A stretch of DNA of 64,000 nt from Labilithrix sp. (GCA_019637225.1 JAHBWC010000005.1:110250-174249); one strand, 5' to 3'; shown: positions 7,781-16,918, numbered from the stretch's first letter. Notes: generated by a model from the letters alone, not told the origin. Program-made: numbers and translations.

Positions 7781-9129
7781 GGAAGCACCACCTCTGCCGG
7801 TTCCAAGCTACGCCCCCTGATCTGACCGTTGCCGAGCTGCCCGTAGAAGTTGCTCCCCCAGCAACGGACCTTGCCGGTCGTCAGGAGCGCACACGTCGTG
7901 TTGGGCGTCGTCTTCACCTCTGCCGCGGTCTCGGGGAGGCCGTCGACCTTCACGGCTTCGAACGCGTAGTCCTGCGTCCCGTCCCCGGCCTGACCGCTCT
8001 CGTTGAATCCCCAGCAGTACACGGAGCCGGAGCTCGCGACGGCGCACCATCGGTAGCGCTGCAGCGCACCTGCCGTGCCCACGAACGTCCGCGTCGTCGC
8101 GATCTGGACGAGCGGCTCGGGCGCGAGGACCGGCCTCGGGAGCGCGCGATCGATCTCCGAGCCCGTGTTCGACATGACGCGAGCGCCCCAGCAGTAGCCG
8201 ATGCCGCCGGCGGTCGCGCACGCGCTGTCGTGGACGAGATCGGCCGTCGCGATCCCGCCCTGCGCGACGTTCTGGGGATAGGGATCGGGGAAGATCGGCG
8301 AGATGCGTCCGATGGGCGGATTGCCTCCCCACGTGACGAGCGTGCCGTCTTCGCGGAGGACGAAGGTCGCCTTCCCGACCGCCAGCGCACGGACCGGCGC
8401 CCCCGCCGGGAGCGGCATCGTCTTCGGTGCGCCAGCGTCGCTTGGTCCGGCCGTGAGCGGGCCGAGCTGCGCGTTTGCGTTGCTCCCCCAGCAGCGGACG
8501 CCGTCACTGGCCGCCGCACACGCCGTGGCGTGTCCCATTCCGACCTTCGTGGCGGGCGGGAGATCGAGCTTGACCGGCGTCCGCTCGGTCGTCGTCGACG
8601 CGCCTGCATCGGGGCGGAGGAAAGGGCCTGTGCCCCAGCACCACACGCCACCGCTCGCGTCGACGGCGCACGTGTGATCGAGCGAAGCGACGTTCGAGAG
8701 ACCGACGACCCGCGCGGCATTCGCGCTGTCGAGCGATGCTCCGTCCTCGCCGCGCCCGAGCTGACCCGCGCCGTTCGCGCCCCAGCACGCGACCGTGCCG
8801 TCATCGAGCAGCGCGCAGAAGCCCTCGCTGCGATCGTCATGATTGGCGCCGAGCGTCGTCACGAGCGAGATCGCACACGGCTTGGACGTGCAGACGATCG
8901 GGAGCGGCGAAGCGTCGACGGAGCCGGCGTCCTGCGGGCTCGGTGAGTCGACGGCGGCGTCGTCCGGTGAGCTCGACGCGTCGAGGTCGGGCCCGGCGTC
9001 GTCGGCGGGGGCCGCGTCGGGGTCGTCGCTGCTCGAGCAGCTCGCGGCCATCGCGCCTGCCGCGAGCAGCGAGACGGCGACGAGCAGCCCCGAGCTCTTC
9101 CGATCAAGGTGTCGTCTTGTGAAGTGCAT
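7777..9129 (-). CDS. RCC1-repeat secreted lipoprotein
   Basis: 450 residues from the ATG at 9129, chosen because it starts a signal peptide with lipobox (MAASC); a longer frame to 9207 has no such feature. The mature protein begins with an Asp/Ala/Pro linker, then repeated blades ending in CWG (VACWGANGAGQLGRG, VRCWGSNANAQLG, VYCWGFNESGQAGDG, VRCWGSNFYGQLGNG), the pattern of regulator of chromosome condensation (RCC1) beta-propellers. In bacteria such propellers are usually extracellular binding modules. Its start lies inside the upstream gene (26-nt overlap) and its stop overlaps the downstream ATG. Confidence 0.85.
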   Translation of the reverse strand: MHFTRRHLDRKSSGLLVAVSLLAAGAMAASCSSSDDPDAAPADDAGPDLDASSSPDDAAVDSPSPQDAGSVDASPLPIVCTSKPCAISLVTTLGANHDDRSEGFCALLDDGTVACWGANGAGQLGRGEDGASLDSANAARVVGLSNVASLDHTCAVDASGGVWCWGTGPFLRPDAGASTTTERTPVKLDLPPATKVGMGHATACAAASDGVRCWGSNANAQLGPLTAGPSDAGAPKTMPLPAGAPVRALAVGKATFVLREDGTLVTWGGNPPIGRISPIFPDPYPQNVAQGGIATADLVHDSACATAGGIGYCWGARVMSNTGSEIDRALPRPVLAPEPLVQIATTRTFVGTAGALQRYRWCAVASSGSVYCWGFNESGQAGDGTQDYAFEAVKVDGLPETAAEVKTTPNTTCALLTTGKVRCWGSNFYGQLGNGQIRGRSLEPAEVVLP

Positions 9130-10549
9130 ATCGCGGTCCGACGGCCCAGAGGTTGGTGTTGGAGCTGCCGCGCACCTGGAGGAGCGACCTGTCGAGAGGT
9201 GCACCATTGAGCACGGTGGTGGAGATGCTGTACGTCGCTCCCCCGTCGACGCCGGCCGTCACGAGCTCCTCGGCGGTCCTGAGCCCCTGGCCCGCGGCGA
9301 ACGCGTTGGGGTTGTTCTCGGCCTCGAGGACGAGGCCCCACCCGCTGAGCCACGCGGTGTCCCCGTGGATCCAGATCGAGCTCAGGAGAGGGTCGAACGC
9401 GTACGTGGCACCGCGGACGCCGACGGGGTTGAGGAGCGCCGAGCCGGCGCCGTCCGAGCCGATGTAGCCGAGGTTCGTTCGATCGAGGATGCCGACCACC
9501 GCGCCAGGACGGGGCGACGCGATGCTCGTCAACCATCCGGGGTTGGTGATCGGGAGTGAGATGTTGCCGCCGAGCGCGGCGACGAAGATGTCCGCCCTGA
9601 ACTGCACGGCCCCCGCCTTCGCGCGGCACGTCCCCTCGGGCGCCGGGTTGATCGTGTGATCCACGATCCGTCGATATTCGTCCGGCGTTCGTCGAACGAC
9701 GATGGTGCACGGAAACACGCCCGTGGTCCCGGTGTTGTATCGCCCGCGACCACCGGCAAAGAAGACGTCGTCACTGCTCGAGCCTGCGGCGGCGAAGATG
9801 AAGAAGGCGTCATCCGGAGTCGCCGAGTCTTCGGCGACGTACTCGGGCACCCAGGTCGGCGCACCGCCGTCCTCGCTCTTCCGGTGGAAGATCGTGTTCG
9901 CGTACCACGCGTAGACGTCGTCGCCCGAAGTGCCCCACACGCCGAGCGCGGGGTAGTGCTCCGGGTAGGTCGAGTGCTTGGCATACCGGGGGCGTCCCGG
10001 GTCACGCTCGGGCCCGAAGTCGCGCCCGCTGTACTCGAGCCGGGTCGACTCCCACGTCCAGGGTGACGAAGGGGTCGCGCGTGTCCCGTGATAGAGGAAC
10101 GAGGGCGCGACGCCGTAGTAGATCTCGTTCTCGTTCGGCGCCCAGATCTTCCCGGCGTATTGCCCTTGGCCGTACGCGTTCTGGCTGTTGTCGTCGATGT
10201 ACGCCCAAGACTCGGTCGCCTCCGTCCACTCGAGCACCTTCGTGCCGAGGGTCTGGCTCTCCGCGATGGCGAAGGCGCGCTCGTCGAACGGCCAGATGTC
10301 CGTCAGCGTCAGATCGGGGTCGGGCAGCGTCGTCGCGCACCAGCCGGCGTCGCTGCACCACGAGATGGTCGGGCCTCCAGCGTCGCGGACCCAGGCGCCG
10401 CCCTCGGCGGGCGCCGCGGCCTCCGGCACGGCGCTCGACCCCGCATCGCTGTCGGGGAGGAATGACGAGCTGCCGTCGTCCGACGTGGCGCAGGCGACGA
10501 GGGCCGCGAGGACGGCGGAGCCGCCGGCGAGGATGAACGTGCGTCTCAT
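9104..10549 (-). CDS. Secreted lipoprotein, propeller-like, function unknown
   Basis: 481 residues with a lipobox signal peptide (VLAALVAC). The mature part has a Ser/Asp/Ala linker followed by repeating short motifs of the type 'IWAPNENEIYYG', 'VWGTSGDDVYAWY', 'AAAGSSSDDVFFAGG' and 'NTNLWAVG', which look like blades of a beta-propeller or a related repeat fold. Similar motifs occur in the protein encoded next upstream, so the two may be paralogues. ATG overlaps the upstream stop (ATGA). Surface-exposed binding role is only inferred. Confidence 0.75.
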   Translation of the reverse strand: MRRTFILAGGSAVLAALVACATSDDGSSSFLPDSDAGSSAVPEAAAPAEGGAWVRDAGGPTISWCSDAGWCATTLPDPDLTLTDIWPFDERAFAIAESQTLGTKVLEWTEATESWAYIDDNSQNAYGQGQYAGKIWAPNENEIYYGVAPSFLYHGTRATPSSPWTWESTRLEYSGRDFGPERDPGRPRYAKHSTYPEHYPALGVWGTSGDDVYAWYANTIFHRKSEDGGAPTWVPEYVAEDSATPDDAFFIFAAAGSSSDDVFFAGGRGRYNTGTTGVFPCTIVVRRTPDEYRRIVDHTINPAPEGTCRAKAGAVQFRADIFVAALGGNISLPITNPGWLTSIASPRPGAVVGILDRTNLGYIGSDGAGSALLNPVGVRGATYAFDPLLSSIWIHGDTAWLSGWGLVLEAENNPNAFAAGQGLRTAEELVTAGVDGGATYSISTTVLNGAPLDRSLLQVRGSSNTNLWAVGPRYALHKTTP

Positions 10550-11742
10550 GACTTACCTCCGAGGGCGAGGACCACTCCCTGGCCTCCGATCCAGACGTTT
10601 CCCGGCCCCGACGACCACACGGTGTAGAGATCCGGTCGCCGCACGCCGAGCCCCGCGATCTTCACGCGCGACCAGCTCGTGCCGTCGAAGTGAAGGACGA
10701 CTCCTGCGTTGCCCACCACCCAGACATCGGTGGGCGACGTGCCCCACACGGCGTTGAGGTTCTCGTTCGTCGGCACGTCCGTGACGACGTCCCACGCGAG
10801 CTGAGCTCCCGTGTTGTGGATGATCGTGCCGCTTCCGCCGACGGCCCACGCCTCCGCGTCGGACGCGGCCCAGACGCCGCTGAGGCCCGTCCACGTCATC
10901 GTGTTGGAAGGTGACGCCTCGGGCGTGTCCCCGTCCGCGCCCGTGATGCGGACGGCCGCGCCGACCTCGCCGACGGCCCAGAGGGTGCCGGCCGACGCCC
11001 CGTGGATGCTCCGCATCCGACGGCACGGGATCGCCGAGCACACGGAGCCCGGGATGCCGGGCCGCGCCTCGAACGTCGAGCCCGTGAGCCGAAGACGCCA
11101 GAGATCGGTCGCCGTCGCGAGCCAGAGCGAGTCCGAGCCGGGCGCGGCCCACGCGCCGGTGACGTCCCTCCCGTAGCCCGTCGGCGCGCGCTGCGACGGG
11201 TGAACGGCCCAGCCGCCCGCCGAGACGCCGGCGTCGCCGCCTCCCGCGTCGACGTCGAGGCCACGCGAGTAGAGCCGATCGAGCGATCCGAAGACGATCT
11301 CGCTGCCGCCGGGGAGCCAGAGGACTCGCTGCGACTCCGTCGTTCCGAGATCGGACGGCGTCCAAGACGTTCCGTCGAAGTGAGCGGACGCCCCGACCGT
11401 GCCGGCGAGCCAGACGTCCGTCGCCGATCGGCCCCGAATGACCTGGATGCGCGTCCGCCAGTCCATGCCCTTCGTCGGGTCTGCCGCATCGAAGAGACCG
11501 CCCGGACAGAGGACGTCGGCTCCGCACGCCTCCGGGAAGTACTCGCAGTCGTCCGCGGTGCACGGGACGGGCTCCGCGTCGCCTGCTTCGCCTGCCCCCG
11601 CGTCGTTCGCGGGGACCACGACCTCCGTGTTCTCGGGCTCGAGGTTCGCGCTCTCGTCGGACGCGCATGCGCCGAGCAGCGCGCCCACCGTCGCGAACGA
11701 GAGGGCTGCTCCCGCGACGAGGACCGATCGATTCGTCGTCAT
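10546..11742 (-). CDS. Secreted lipoprotein with propeller-like WG/DVW repeats
   Basis: 398 residues from the ATG at 11742, which overlaps the upstream TGA (ATGA) and begins a lipobox signal peptide (ALLGAC). An upstream in-frame ATG would add residues buried in the previous gene. The body contains regularly spaced GRSATDVWLAG, GVWAASDAEAWAVGG, AVWGTSPTDVWVVGN and TVWSSGPGNVWIGG units, typical of the bacterial 'WG-T-DVW-VG' propellers abundant in myxobacteria. Function unknown; probably an exported binding protein acting with its operon partners. Confidence 0.8.
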   Translation of the reverse strand: MTTNRSVLVAGAALSFATVGALLGACASDESANLEPENTEVVVPANDAGAGEAGDAEPVPCTADDCEYFPEACGADVLCPGGLFDAADPTKGMDWRTRIQVIRGRSATDVWLAGTVGASAHFDGTSWTPSDLGTTESQRVLWLPGGSEIVFGSLDRLYSRGLDVDAGGGDAGVSAGGWAVHPSQRAPTGYGRDVTGAWAAPGSDSLWLATATDLWRLRLTGSTFEARPGIPGSVCSAIPCRRMRSIHGASAGTLWAVGEVGAAVRITGADGDTPEASPSNTMTWTGLSGVWAASDAEAWAVGGSGTIIHNTGAQLAWDVVTDVPTNENLNAVWGTSPTDVWVVGNAGVVLHFDGTSWSRVKIAGLGVRRPDLYTVWSSGPGNVWIGGQGVVLALGGKS

Positions 11743-12929
11743 CGCGCGACCTCTCCTGCATCGACCACGTCGCAAGGCTCCACCACGCACTGCCCGCCGA
11801 CACATGCCTGCCCGGCCACGGCATCACAGACCTTGCCGCAAGCGCCGCAGTTCTCCGGATCGCTGTTCGTATCGACCTCGCAACCGTCAGCCTGGCTGTT
11901 GTTGCAGTCGGCGCGGCCGTCGTTGCAGCGCATCACGCACGAGCCGTAGTCGCACGTGCGGCGCGCCCCGACGAGGCCGCCGGACGAGCAGCCCACCCCG
12001 CACCGTCCGCAGTTCAAGGCGTCCGACATCACGTCGACGCACGAGCCGCTGCAGACGCCGCCCTGGCACCCGGTCTCGCAATACGTCAGCCCCTCGGGAC
12101 ACATGCACGTGGGCTTGTTGTCTGCGAGGCGGCACTTCTGGCCCGCAGGGCACGCGACCCCGCAGCCGCCGCAGTTGTCGTCCGAGACGATGTGCGTCTC
12201 GCAGCCGTTCGTGATGTCGCCGTCGCACTCTGCGTGGAGCGCGGTGCACTTCAACTTCCCGCAGCTGCCGTTCCCGCACCCGTAGTACGTGTTCGGGTAC
12301 GAGGGTGCTCCGCCTCCGGTCGCGTCACATCGGTTGAGGCACGCCCCGCAGTTGAGGTCTTCGTTCTGGACGTCACGGCAGTAGGTGCCGCACGGGAGCC
12401 AGCCGTCCTTGCAGCCACACGCGACGCCGCTCCCGCTGCCGGGGGGACCTTGATAAGCGCACGGCTTCGCCGGATCGGAGCATTTGTTCCCGCAGGCCCC
12501 GCAGTGGTTGCTGTTGGTCATGTTGGTCTCGCAGCCGTTGTCGGCGAGACCGTCACAGTCGAGAGTGTTTTGCGCGGCGTTGCACTGCATCACGCAGGCG
12601 CCGGCGACGCACGAGAAGGTCTCGCGTCCGCCGCCTGCGGGGCACTCGAAGCCGCAGGCGCCGCAGTTGTTGATGTCGACGCGCAGGTTGACGTCGCACG
12701 GGAAGCGCGAGCTCGGACACGTCGTCCAGCCCGGCGGACACGTGCTCGACGGGCAGTACGCGATGAGCTCTCGCGGATCGGGCTCGGCGTCCAGCCCCGC
12801 GTCCACGGCCCCGAACTCCGTCGGCGGCGGCGCGATCTCGATACCGAGCCGCTCGTCGGTGCGCGAACATCCCCAGGCCATCGCCAAGGTCGCGACCGTG
12901 AAGACAGCCACCACGCCAGAAGGTTTCAT
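11739..12929 (-). CDS. Cysteine-repeat (NCGACG) secreted lipoprotein
   Basis: 396 residues from ATG 12929, which starts a signal peptide with a lipobox-like LAMAWGC; an alternative GTG at 13022 adds 31 residues. Repeated NCGACG/HCGACG/NCGRCG/NCGGCG motifs occur about every 40-50 residues, interleaved with DGCETN-like motifs, giving a highly disulfide-rich rod. This repeat type is common in myxobacterial surface proteins of unknown role. First gene of the five-gene lipoprotein operon; the stop overlaps the next ATG. Confidence 0.8.
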   Translation of the reverse strand: MKPSGVVAVFTVATLAMAWGCSRTDERLGIEIAPPPTEFGAVDAGLDAEPDPRELIAYCPSSTCPPGWTTCPSSRFPCDVNLRVDINNCGACGFECPAGGGRETFSCVAGACVMQCNAAQNTLDCDGLADNGCETNMTNSNHCGACGNKCSDPAKPCAYQGPPGSGSGVACGCKDGWLPCGTYCRDVQNEDLNCGACLNRCDATGGGAPSYPNTYYGCGNGSCGKLKCTALHAECDGDITNGCETHIVSDDNCGGCGVACPAGQKCRLADNKPTCMCPEGLTYCETGCQGGVCSGSCVDVMSDALNCGRCGVGCSSGGLVGARRTCDYGSCVMRCNDGRADCNNSQADGCEVDTNSDPENCGACGKVCDAVAGQACVGGQCVVEPCDVVDAGEVAR

Positions 12930-13040
12930 GCTCACTCGCTGCTCACGAACGGGTTGGGAGGGCGTCCTCGTGACGGACTCTGGACGGAGCACCGGAGTGC
13001 TCTGGTGACTGCTCGATCTCACAGGCGAGCTCGATGACGG

Positions 13041-13739
13041 CTATCGAGTCCGTCGCTCGAGGAGCTGCCGGATGCGCCCCACGTGAGGCGAGGACGGAAA
13101 ACGCTCTTCGAAGGCGCGCGCACGCGCCCGCGCCTCGTCGGAGCGACCGAGCTCGGCGAGCGCTTCGATCGCGATCCGCTCTCGCTCCTGGACGAGGGCT
13201 CCCGCGGGACAGCGCTGCTCGTGCTCACGCGCGATGCCGAGAGCGCGCGTCGGGTTGCCCGCGCGAAGCGCGGTGTCGGCGGCGTCGACGAGCTCGACGT
13301 CGTCGCAGCGGAGCGCGGCCGGAGCCGGCGCCTTGCGCACCTCCACGCTCGGGAGAGCGTCGACCGACACGGCCGCGACCGGCGTGGCGTCGTCCTCGAC
13401 CGGCGTGGCCGTCGGCGGCGCCGTTCCCTCCGCCGGCGCCGCCAGCGCGCCGTTCGGCACCCCGGACGGCTTCGCGTCGTTCGCGGGGTCGGTCACCCAC
13501 CGCGTGGTCCCGACGAGCGCGACCGCCGCGACCGCGGCCGCGGTCAGGCCGAGCCAGCGCGACCGCGGCGTGGCGGCCGGACCGTCTTGGAGGATCGGGC
13601 CGAGCCGGCGCGCAAGCTCATCCATCTTCCCGTCGGGCGGTCGTACCGCTCGTTGGGTGCGGATGAGGTCACGCATGAACTCGGCCTTGGCCGAGGGCGG
13701 GTCAGGATCGTCGACGAGGCGAATCGGGTCACGGCTCAT
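13041..13739 (-). CDS. Putative membrane-bound anti-sigma-like regulator
   Basis: 232 residues from ATG 13739, overlapping the stop of the ECF sigma gene (ATGA). A cytoplasmic N-terminal part of about 80 residues is followed by one membrane helix (WLGLTAAAVAAVALVG), a Pro/Ala/Thr-rich linker, and a C-terminal helical domain with TPR-like pairing (AADTALRAGNPTRALGIAREHEQRCP, then AELGRSDEARARARAFEERFP). Position behind an ECF sigma gene and topology fit an anti-sigma or sensor protein, but no zinc-binding ZAS motif is seen, so this is inference from context. Confidence 0.65.
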   Translation of the reverse strand: MSRDPIRLVDDPDPPSAKAEFMRDLIRTQRAVRPPDGKMDELARRLGPILQDGPAATPRSRWLGLTAAAVAAVALVGTTRWVTDPANDAKPSGVPNGALAAPAEGTAPPTATPVEDDATPVAAVSVDALPSVEVRKAPAPAALRCDDVELVDAADTALRAGNPTRALGIAREHEQRCPAGALVQERERIAIEALAELGRSDEARARARAFEERFPSSPHVGRIRQLLERRTR

Positions 13740-14314
13740 TTGAAGTCCCTCCGCACGCGATGGCGGTCGACGGCGGCGTCCACCGCTTCGCGCGCGGCTC
13801 GAAGCCGGGAGTAGGCGGTCTGAACCGGGCATTGGAGCGATTCGGCCACCTCTTGCATGGGCAGCCCTTCGAGCTCGAAGAGGACGAACACCGCGCGCTT
13901 GTCGTCGTCGAGCTCGTCGAGGATCGCGCACAAGATCTCGCGCGCCTCCCGCTCCCGGAGATGTTCGGCCGGCGTCATCGGATCGACCCGCTCCGGCACC
14001 TCGTCGGTGACGATTTCACGTGTCGCGCTCGCGCGGCGCCGGAACCGGAACGCCACGCGCACGCAGATCCCGTAGACCCACGAGCGCAGCGTGCTCCGCG
14101 CCTCGTACGTGGCGAGCTTCCGATGGACGACGACGAACGTTTCCTGGAACGCGTCGTCCACGTCCGCCGGGCGGACCCCGAGGCTGCGCAGCATCGTGTA
14201 GACGAACTGGCCGTACTCGCGGAAGATCGCCCCAATTTCGGGCGCCGCGCTCACGTTGAGTGATGCCGCTGCTGCATCGGCCTCTGCGACGCTGGGGAAC
14301 GAGACTGCCCGCAC
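13736..14314 (-). CDS. ECF-type RNA polymerase sigma factor
   Basis: 192 residues from GTG 14314. Region 2 is recognisable as YGQFVYTMLRSLGVRP then DVDDAFQETFVVVHRKL, with the LRSWVYGICVRVAFRFRRR helix that contacts the -10 element; region 4 is LPMQEVAESLQCPVQTAYSRLRAARE. It should direct RNA polymerase to stress or envelope genes and be held in check by the membrane protein encoded with a four-base overlap downstream. An AT-rich TGTAATAAT stretch at 14343-14351 (minus strand) lies in front and overlaps the stop of the upstream gene; it may be a promoter. Confidence 0.9.
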   Translation of the reverse strand: MRAVSFPSVAEADAAAASLNVSAAPEIGAIFREYGQFVYTMLRSLGVRPADVDDAFQETFVVVHRKLATYEARSTLRSWVYGICVRVAFRFRRRASATREIVTDEVPERVDPMTPAEHLREREAREILCAILDELDDDKRAVFVLFELEGLPMQEVAESLQCPVQTAYSRLRAAREAVDAAVDRHRVRRDFK

Positions 14315-14345
14315 GGGAAGCAGTGCCCCGGTCGCCCCGCCATTA

Positions 14346-15434
14346 TTACAAAATCGTCAGGAGCCCGCTCACTCCGACGAAGAGGATGACCCTGCCGGTC
14401 GAGTACAGCCGCTCCTGCCCGGCGCCGACGCTCTCGAAGTAGAACGTGCGGCCGACCACCGGCGCCGCGACGCCGAGCTCGAGCCGGCCCGAGCGCGCCC
14501 CCTCTCGAAGCTGAACCGCAAGCGCCGCCTCGGGACCGGCGAGCGGCCGCCACGCGTCGCTCCGCTCCGTGAGCCCAGCCGTGTGAGGGACGACAGCGCC
14601 CCAGAACGCACCTCCGCACGCGTCGAGCCGGACGCTGCGCTCGGGCAGCAGGTCCAGGCACGCGCGGACCTGCTGGTCGACCGCGGACAGCGTCCCACGA
14701 ACCGCGCGGCTGCGAAACGACTGCGGGAGCGTGTACCCCGCGGTCCACTCGAAGCTCCACACCGAGCTCGACCGCTCGAGCCGGGCGACGCCCCGTAGCG
14801 CGGCGCTCGCGGAAGGGAGGATGCCGACGGAAGCAGACGCGCCAGCGCCGAGCGACAGCTCGAAGGCCCCTCGCCGAGGTCCAGGCCGCGAGCTCTCGCG
14901 AGGAGCGGGCACCGGAGGCGGTGGAGCGGGCGGAAGCGCCTCGGGCCGCGCGCCGGGCTCGGCCTCCGTGTGCACCTCCTCGGGCATCGTGCGCGGGGCG
15001 CCGTGCTCCTCCTGCTCGCCACGGTCCGCTCCAGACTCGCGCTCTTCGACTGCCTTGACGAAGAGGGCGACGACGAGCCCCGTCGCCCGAATCAACCGAG
15101 GACAGCTCTCCGCATCGATCTCGCGCGAGCCGAGGACGACGCCGTCACGATCCCGCTCGACCACGCGCGCTCCGAGACGAGCGCCCGCCGAGGTCTCGTC
15201 GCCCTCGATCACGATGTCGGCGCGCTCGCGATCGATGAACGGATCCCGTCCGAGCTTCTCCGTCACGACGCTGCGGAGGGCGGTCTCCGTGACACACGCC
15301 GCGGGCCTCTCGCGCCACGAGAGCGCGAACGACGAGTCCGCGCGCGCTGCGCGCGAGCGAGCGAGCAGCGCCAGCACGAGCCCCACCGCGACCACGCGCG
15401 CCCTCGACCGCCGAGCAGCACGATGGCAGCGCAT
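14346..15434 (-). CDS. Periplasmic/outer-membrane protein, function unknown
   Basis: I prefer ATG 15434 (362 residues) over 15479: it gives a compact signal peptide ending ARAAR-ADS, and a TAGACT hexamer lies 7 nt before it. The N-terminal half reads like a TolB/CsgG-type lead domain (ETALRSVVTEKLGRDPF, then ADIVIEGDE), followed by a Pro/Glu-rich linker and a C-terminal half of amphipathic beta strands (FELSLGAGASASVGI; SFEWTAGYTLP; GRLELGVAAPVVGRTFYFES) suggestive of an outer-membrane barrel. It lies 31 nt upstream of the sigma gene, so it may belong to the same unit. Confidence 0.65.
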   Translation of the reverse strand: MRCHRAARRSRARVVAVGLVLALLARSRAARADSSFALSWRERPAACVTETALRSVVTEKLGRDPFIDRERADIVIEGDETSAGARLGARVVERDRDGVVLGSREIDAESCPRLIRATGLVVALFVKAVEERESGADRGEQEEHGAPRTMPEEVHTEAEPGARPEALPPAPPPPVPAPRESSRPGPRRGAFELSLGAGASASVGILPSASAALRGVARLERSSSVWSFEWTAGYTLPQSFRSRAVRGTLSAVDQQVRACLDLLPERSVRLDACGGAFWGAVVPHTAGLTERSDAWRPLAGPEAALAVQLREGARSGRLELGVAAPVVGRTFYFESVGAGQERLYSTGRVILFVGVSGLLTIL

Positions 15435-15441
15435 CAAACGG

Positions 15442-15447
15442 AGTCTA
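15442..15447 (-). promoter_or_regulatory. TAGACT -10-like element, 7 nt before ATG 15434
   Basis: TANNNT hexamer close to the chosen start; supports ATG 15434 over 15479. Confidence 0.4.
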
Positions 15448-15611
15448 GACCACCTCGAGCGCATCTTGCCGTCGTCCACACATGAGCTCGAGCTTCGCGC
15501 CAGGCCGTGGCGGCCCCATGCTGCGCGGCGACGCGCGCGGGCGGTGTTCTGCGGCCTCGTCGTTAGGGACGACGGAAGAGCACATCGACCAGAGGAGCGA
15601 CTCCGCGCGCT

Positions 15612-16829
15612 TCAGCCGCGACGCGCGAGGGCAGCCTTCGCGACCTCGACGTCCGAGAAGCGGCGCGTCTCCGTCCCGATGATCTGCTCGGTCTCGTGGC
15701 CCTTGCCCGCCACGAGCACCACGTCGTCGCCCTGGGCTTCGAGGATCGCCGCGGTGATCGCCCGCTCGCGATCGAGCTCCGTCCGCACGCCGGCGTGCCC
15801 GTCGAGCCCGGCCGCGATCGCGCGCGCGATGTCGGCGGGCGCCTCGTCGCGCGGGTTGTCGGTCGTGAGGATGACGACGTCCGCCGGGCGCGCGGCCTCG
15901 CCCATCGGGCGTCGCTTGTCGCGATCGCGCTTGCCGCCCGCGCCGAAGACGACGAACAGCCGCGCGTCCGACGCCAGCGCGCGCGCGATCGCCACCGTGC
16001 GCGCGAGGGCGTCGGGGCTGTGCGCGTAGTCGACGACGACGTACGGGCGCTCGTGAATCACCTCGAATCGCCCCGGCGGCGCCGCCGCTTCGGCGAGGGC
16101 GCCGGCCGCGGCGTCGGCCGGGACGCCGGCCGCGACGGCCCCGAGGAGCGCGGCGAGCGCGTTCTCGGCGTACACCGAGCCGATCGCGCGGACATGGAGC
16201 TCGCGCGGCAGCCCGCTCGCGGGATCCTTCACGTCGCAGGCGATGCGCGTGCCCTTCCAGCTCACGTCGACGGACGTCGCCACGAGGTCAGGCTCGCCCT
16301 GCGGCGTCCCGCGTGACGGCACGGCATACGCGCGCTGTACGACGCCGGCGGGGGTCACCTCGCGGAGCAGCTCGTAGTTCTCGTCGCTGGCGTTGAGCAC
16401 CGCGGTCGCGCCCGCGGGGAGCGAGACGAAGAGCTGCGCCTTGCTCGCGAGGTAGTGCTCGGGCGTGCCGTGCGCATCGAGGTGGTCGTGGGTGAGGTTG
16501 GTGAACACGCCGACGTGGCACGGCCACGCACGCGCGAAGCCGCGCGCGAGCGACTCGCTCGTCAGCTCGATGGCCGCGTGCGTCCCGCCCCGGTCGAAGC
16601 ACGCGCGCATCCCCTTGAGGAAGCCGTCGTAGCTCTTGTCGATCGCGAGATCGACCTCGTCGAGGAAGAAGCCGACCGTCGTGGCGCGCGCGACGGGCCG
16701 CGAGATCGCGCGCAGCGCCGCGGCGATCCACGCGGTCGTCGTCGTCTTGCCGTTCGTGCCGGTCACGCCGACCGTGTGCAGCTTCGAGGCCCACGGCGGC
16801 GGTGCGGGGACGACGCGCGGCGAGGTCAT
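15612..16829 (-). CDS. MurE-like Mur ligase lacking the N-terminal UDP domain
   Basis: 405 residues. MurE adds the third amino acid to the peptidoglycan stem peptide. Seen: ATP loop GTNGKTTTT (24-32), THDHLDAHGT (113-122, canonical for the family), YAHSPDAL (269-276), the DNPR motif (324-327) that in MurE marks meso-diaminopimelate ligases, and GKGHET near the end. The usual first domain of about 90 residues, which holds the UDP-MurNAc moiety, is absent, and the family motif written EVSSHAL reads ELTSESL here. It is therefore a central-plus-C-terminal Mur ligase, likely acting on a different acceptor or a recycled peptide. TAGAAT lies 10 nt before the start. Confidence 0.8.
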   Translation of the reverse strand: MTSPRVVPAPPPWASKLHTVGVTGTNGKTTTTAWIAAALRAISRPVARATTVGFFLDEVDLAIDKSYDGFLKGMRACFDRGGTHAAIELTSESLARGFARAWPCHVGVFTNLTHDHLDAHGTPEHYLASKAQLFVSLPAGATAVLNASDENYELLREVTPAGVVQRAYAVPSRGTPQGEPDLVATSVDVSWKGTRIACDVKDPASGLPRELHVRAIGSVYAENALAALLGAVAAGVPADAAAGALAEAAAPPGRFEVIHERPYVVVDYAHSPDALARTVAIARALASDARLFVVFGAGGKRDRDKRRPMGEAARPADVVILTTDNPRDEAPADIARAIAAGLDGHAGVRTELDRERAITAAILEAQGDDVVLVAGKGHETEQIIGTETRRFSDVEVAKAALARRG

Positions 16830-16839
16830 GACGCGAGCG

Positions 16840-16845
16840 ATTCTA
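16840..16845 (-). promoter_or_regulatory. TAGAAT -10-like element, 10 nt before MurE-like ATG
   Basis: 5 of 6 match to TATAAT; no Shine-Dalgarno between it and the ATG. Confidence 0.5.
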
Positions 16846-16912
16846 GCTTCGCGGCCCCCTCGCCGCGGCCGAAATGACGCGGGGGTACGTCGCCCGGCCG
16901 GGCGCGGACCTG

Positions 16913-16918
16913 TATGCT
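16913..16918 (+). promoter_or_regulatory. TATGCT -10-like element, 6 nt before kinase GTG
   Basis: Supports GTG 16925 as start of the membrane kinase. Confidence 0.5.
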
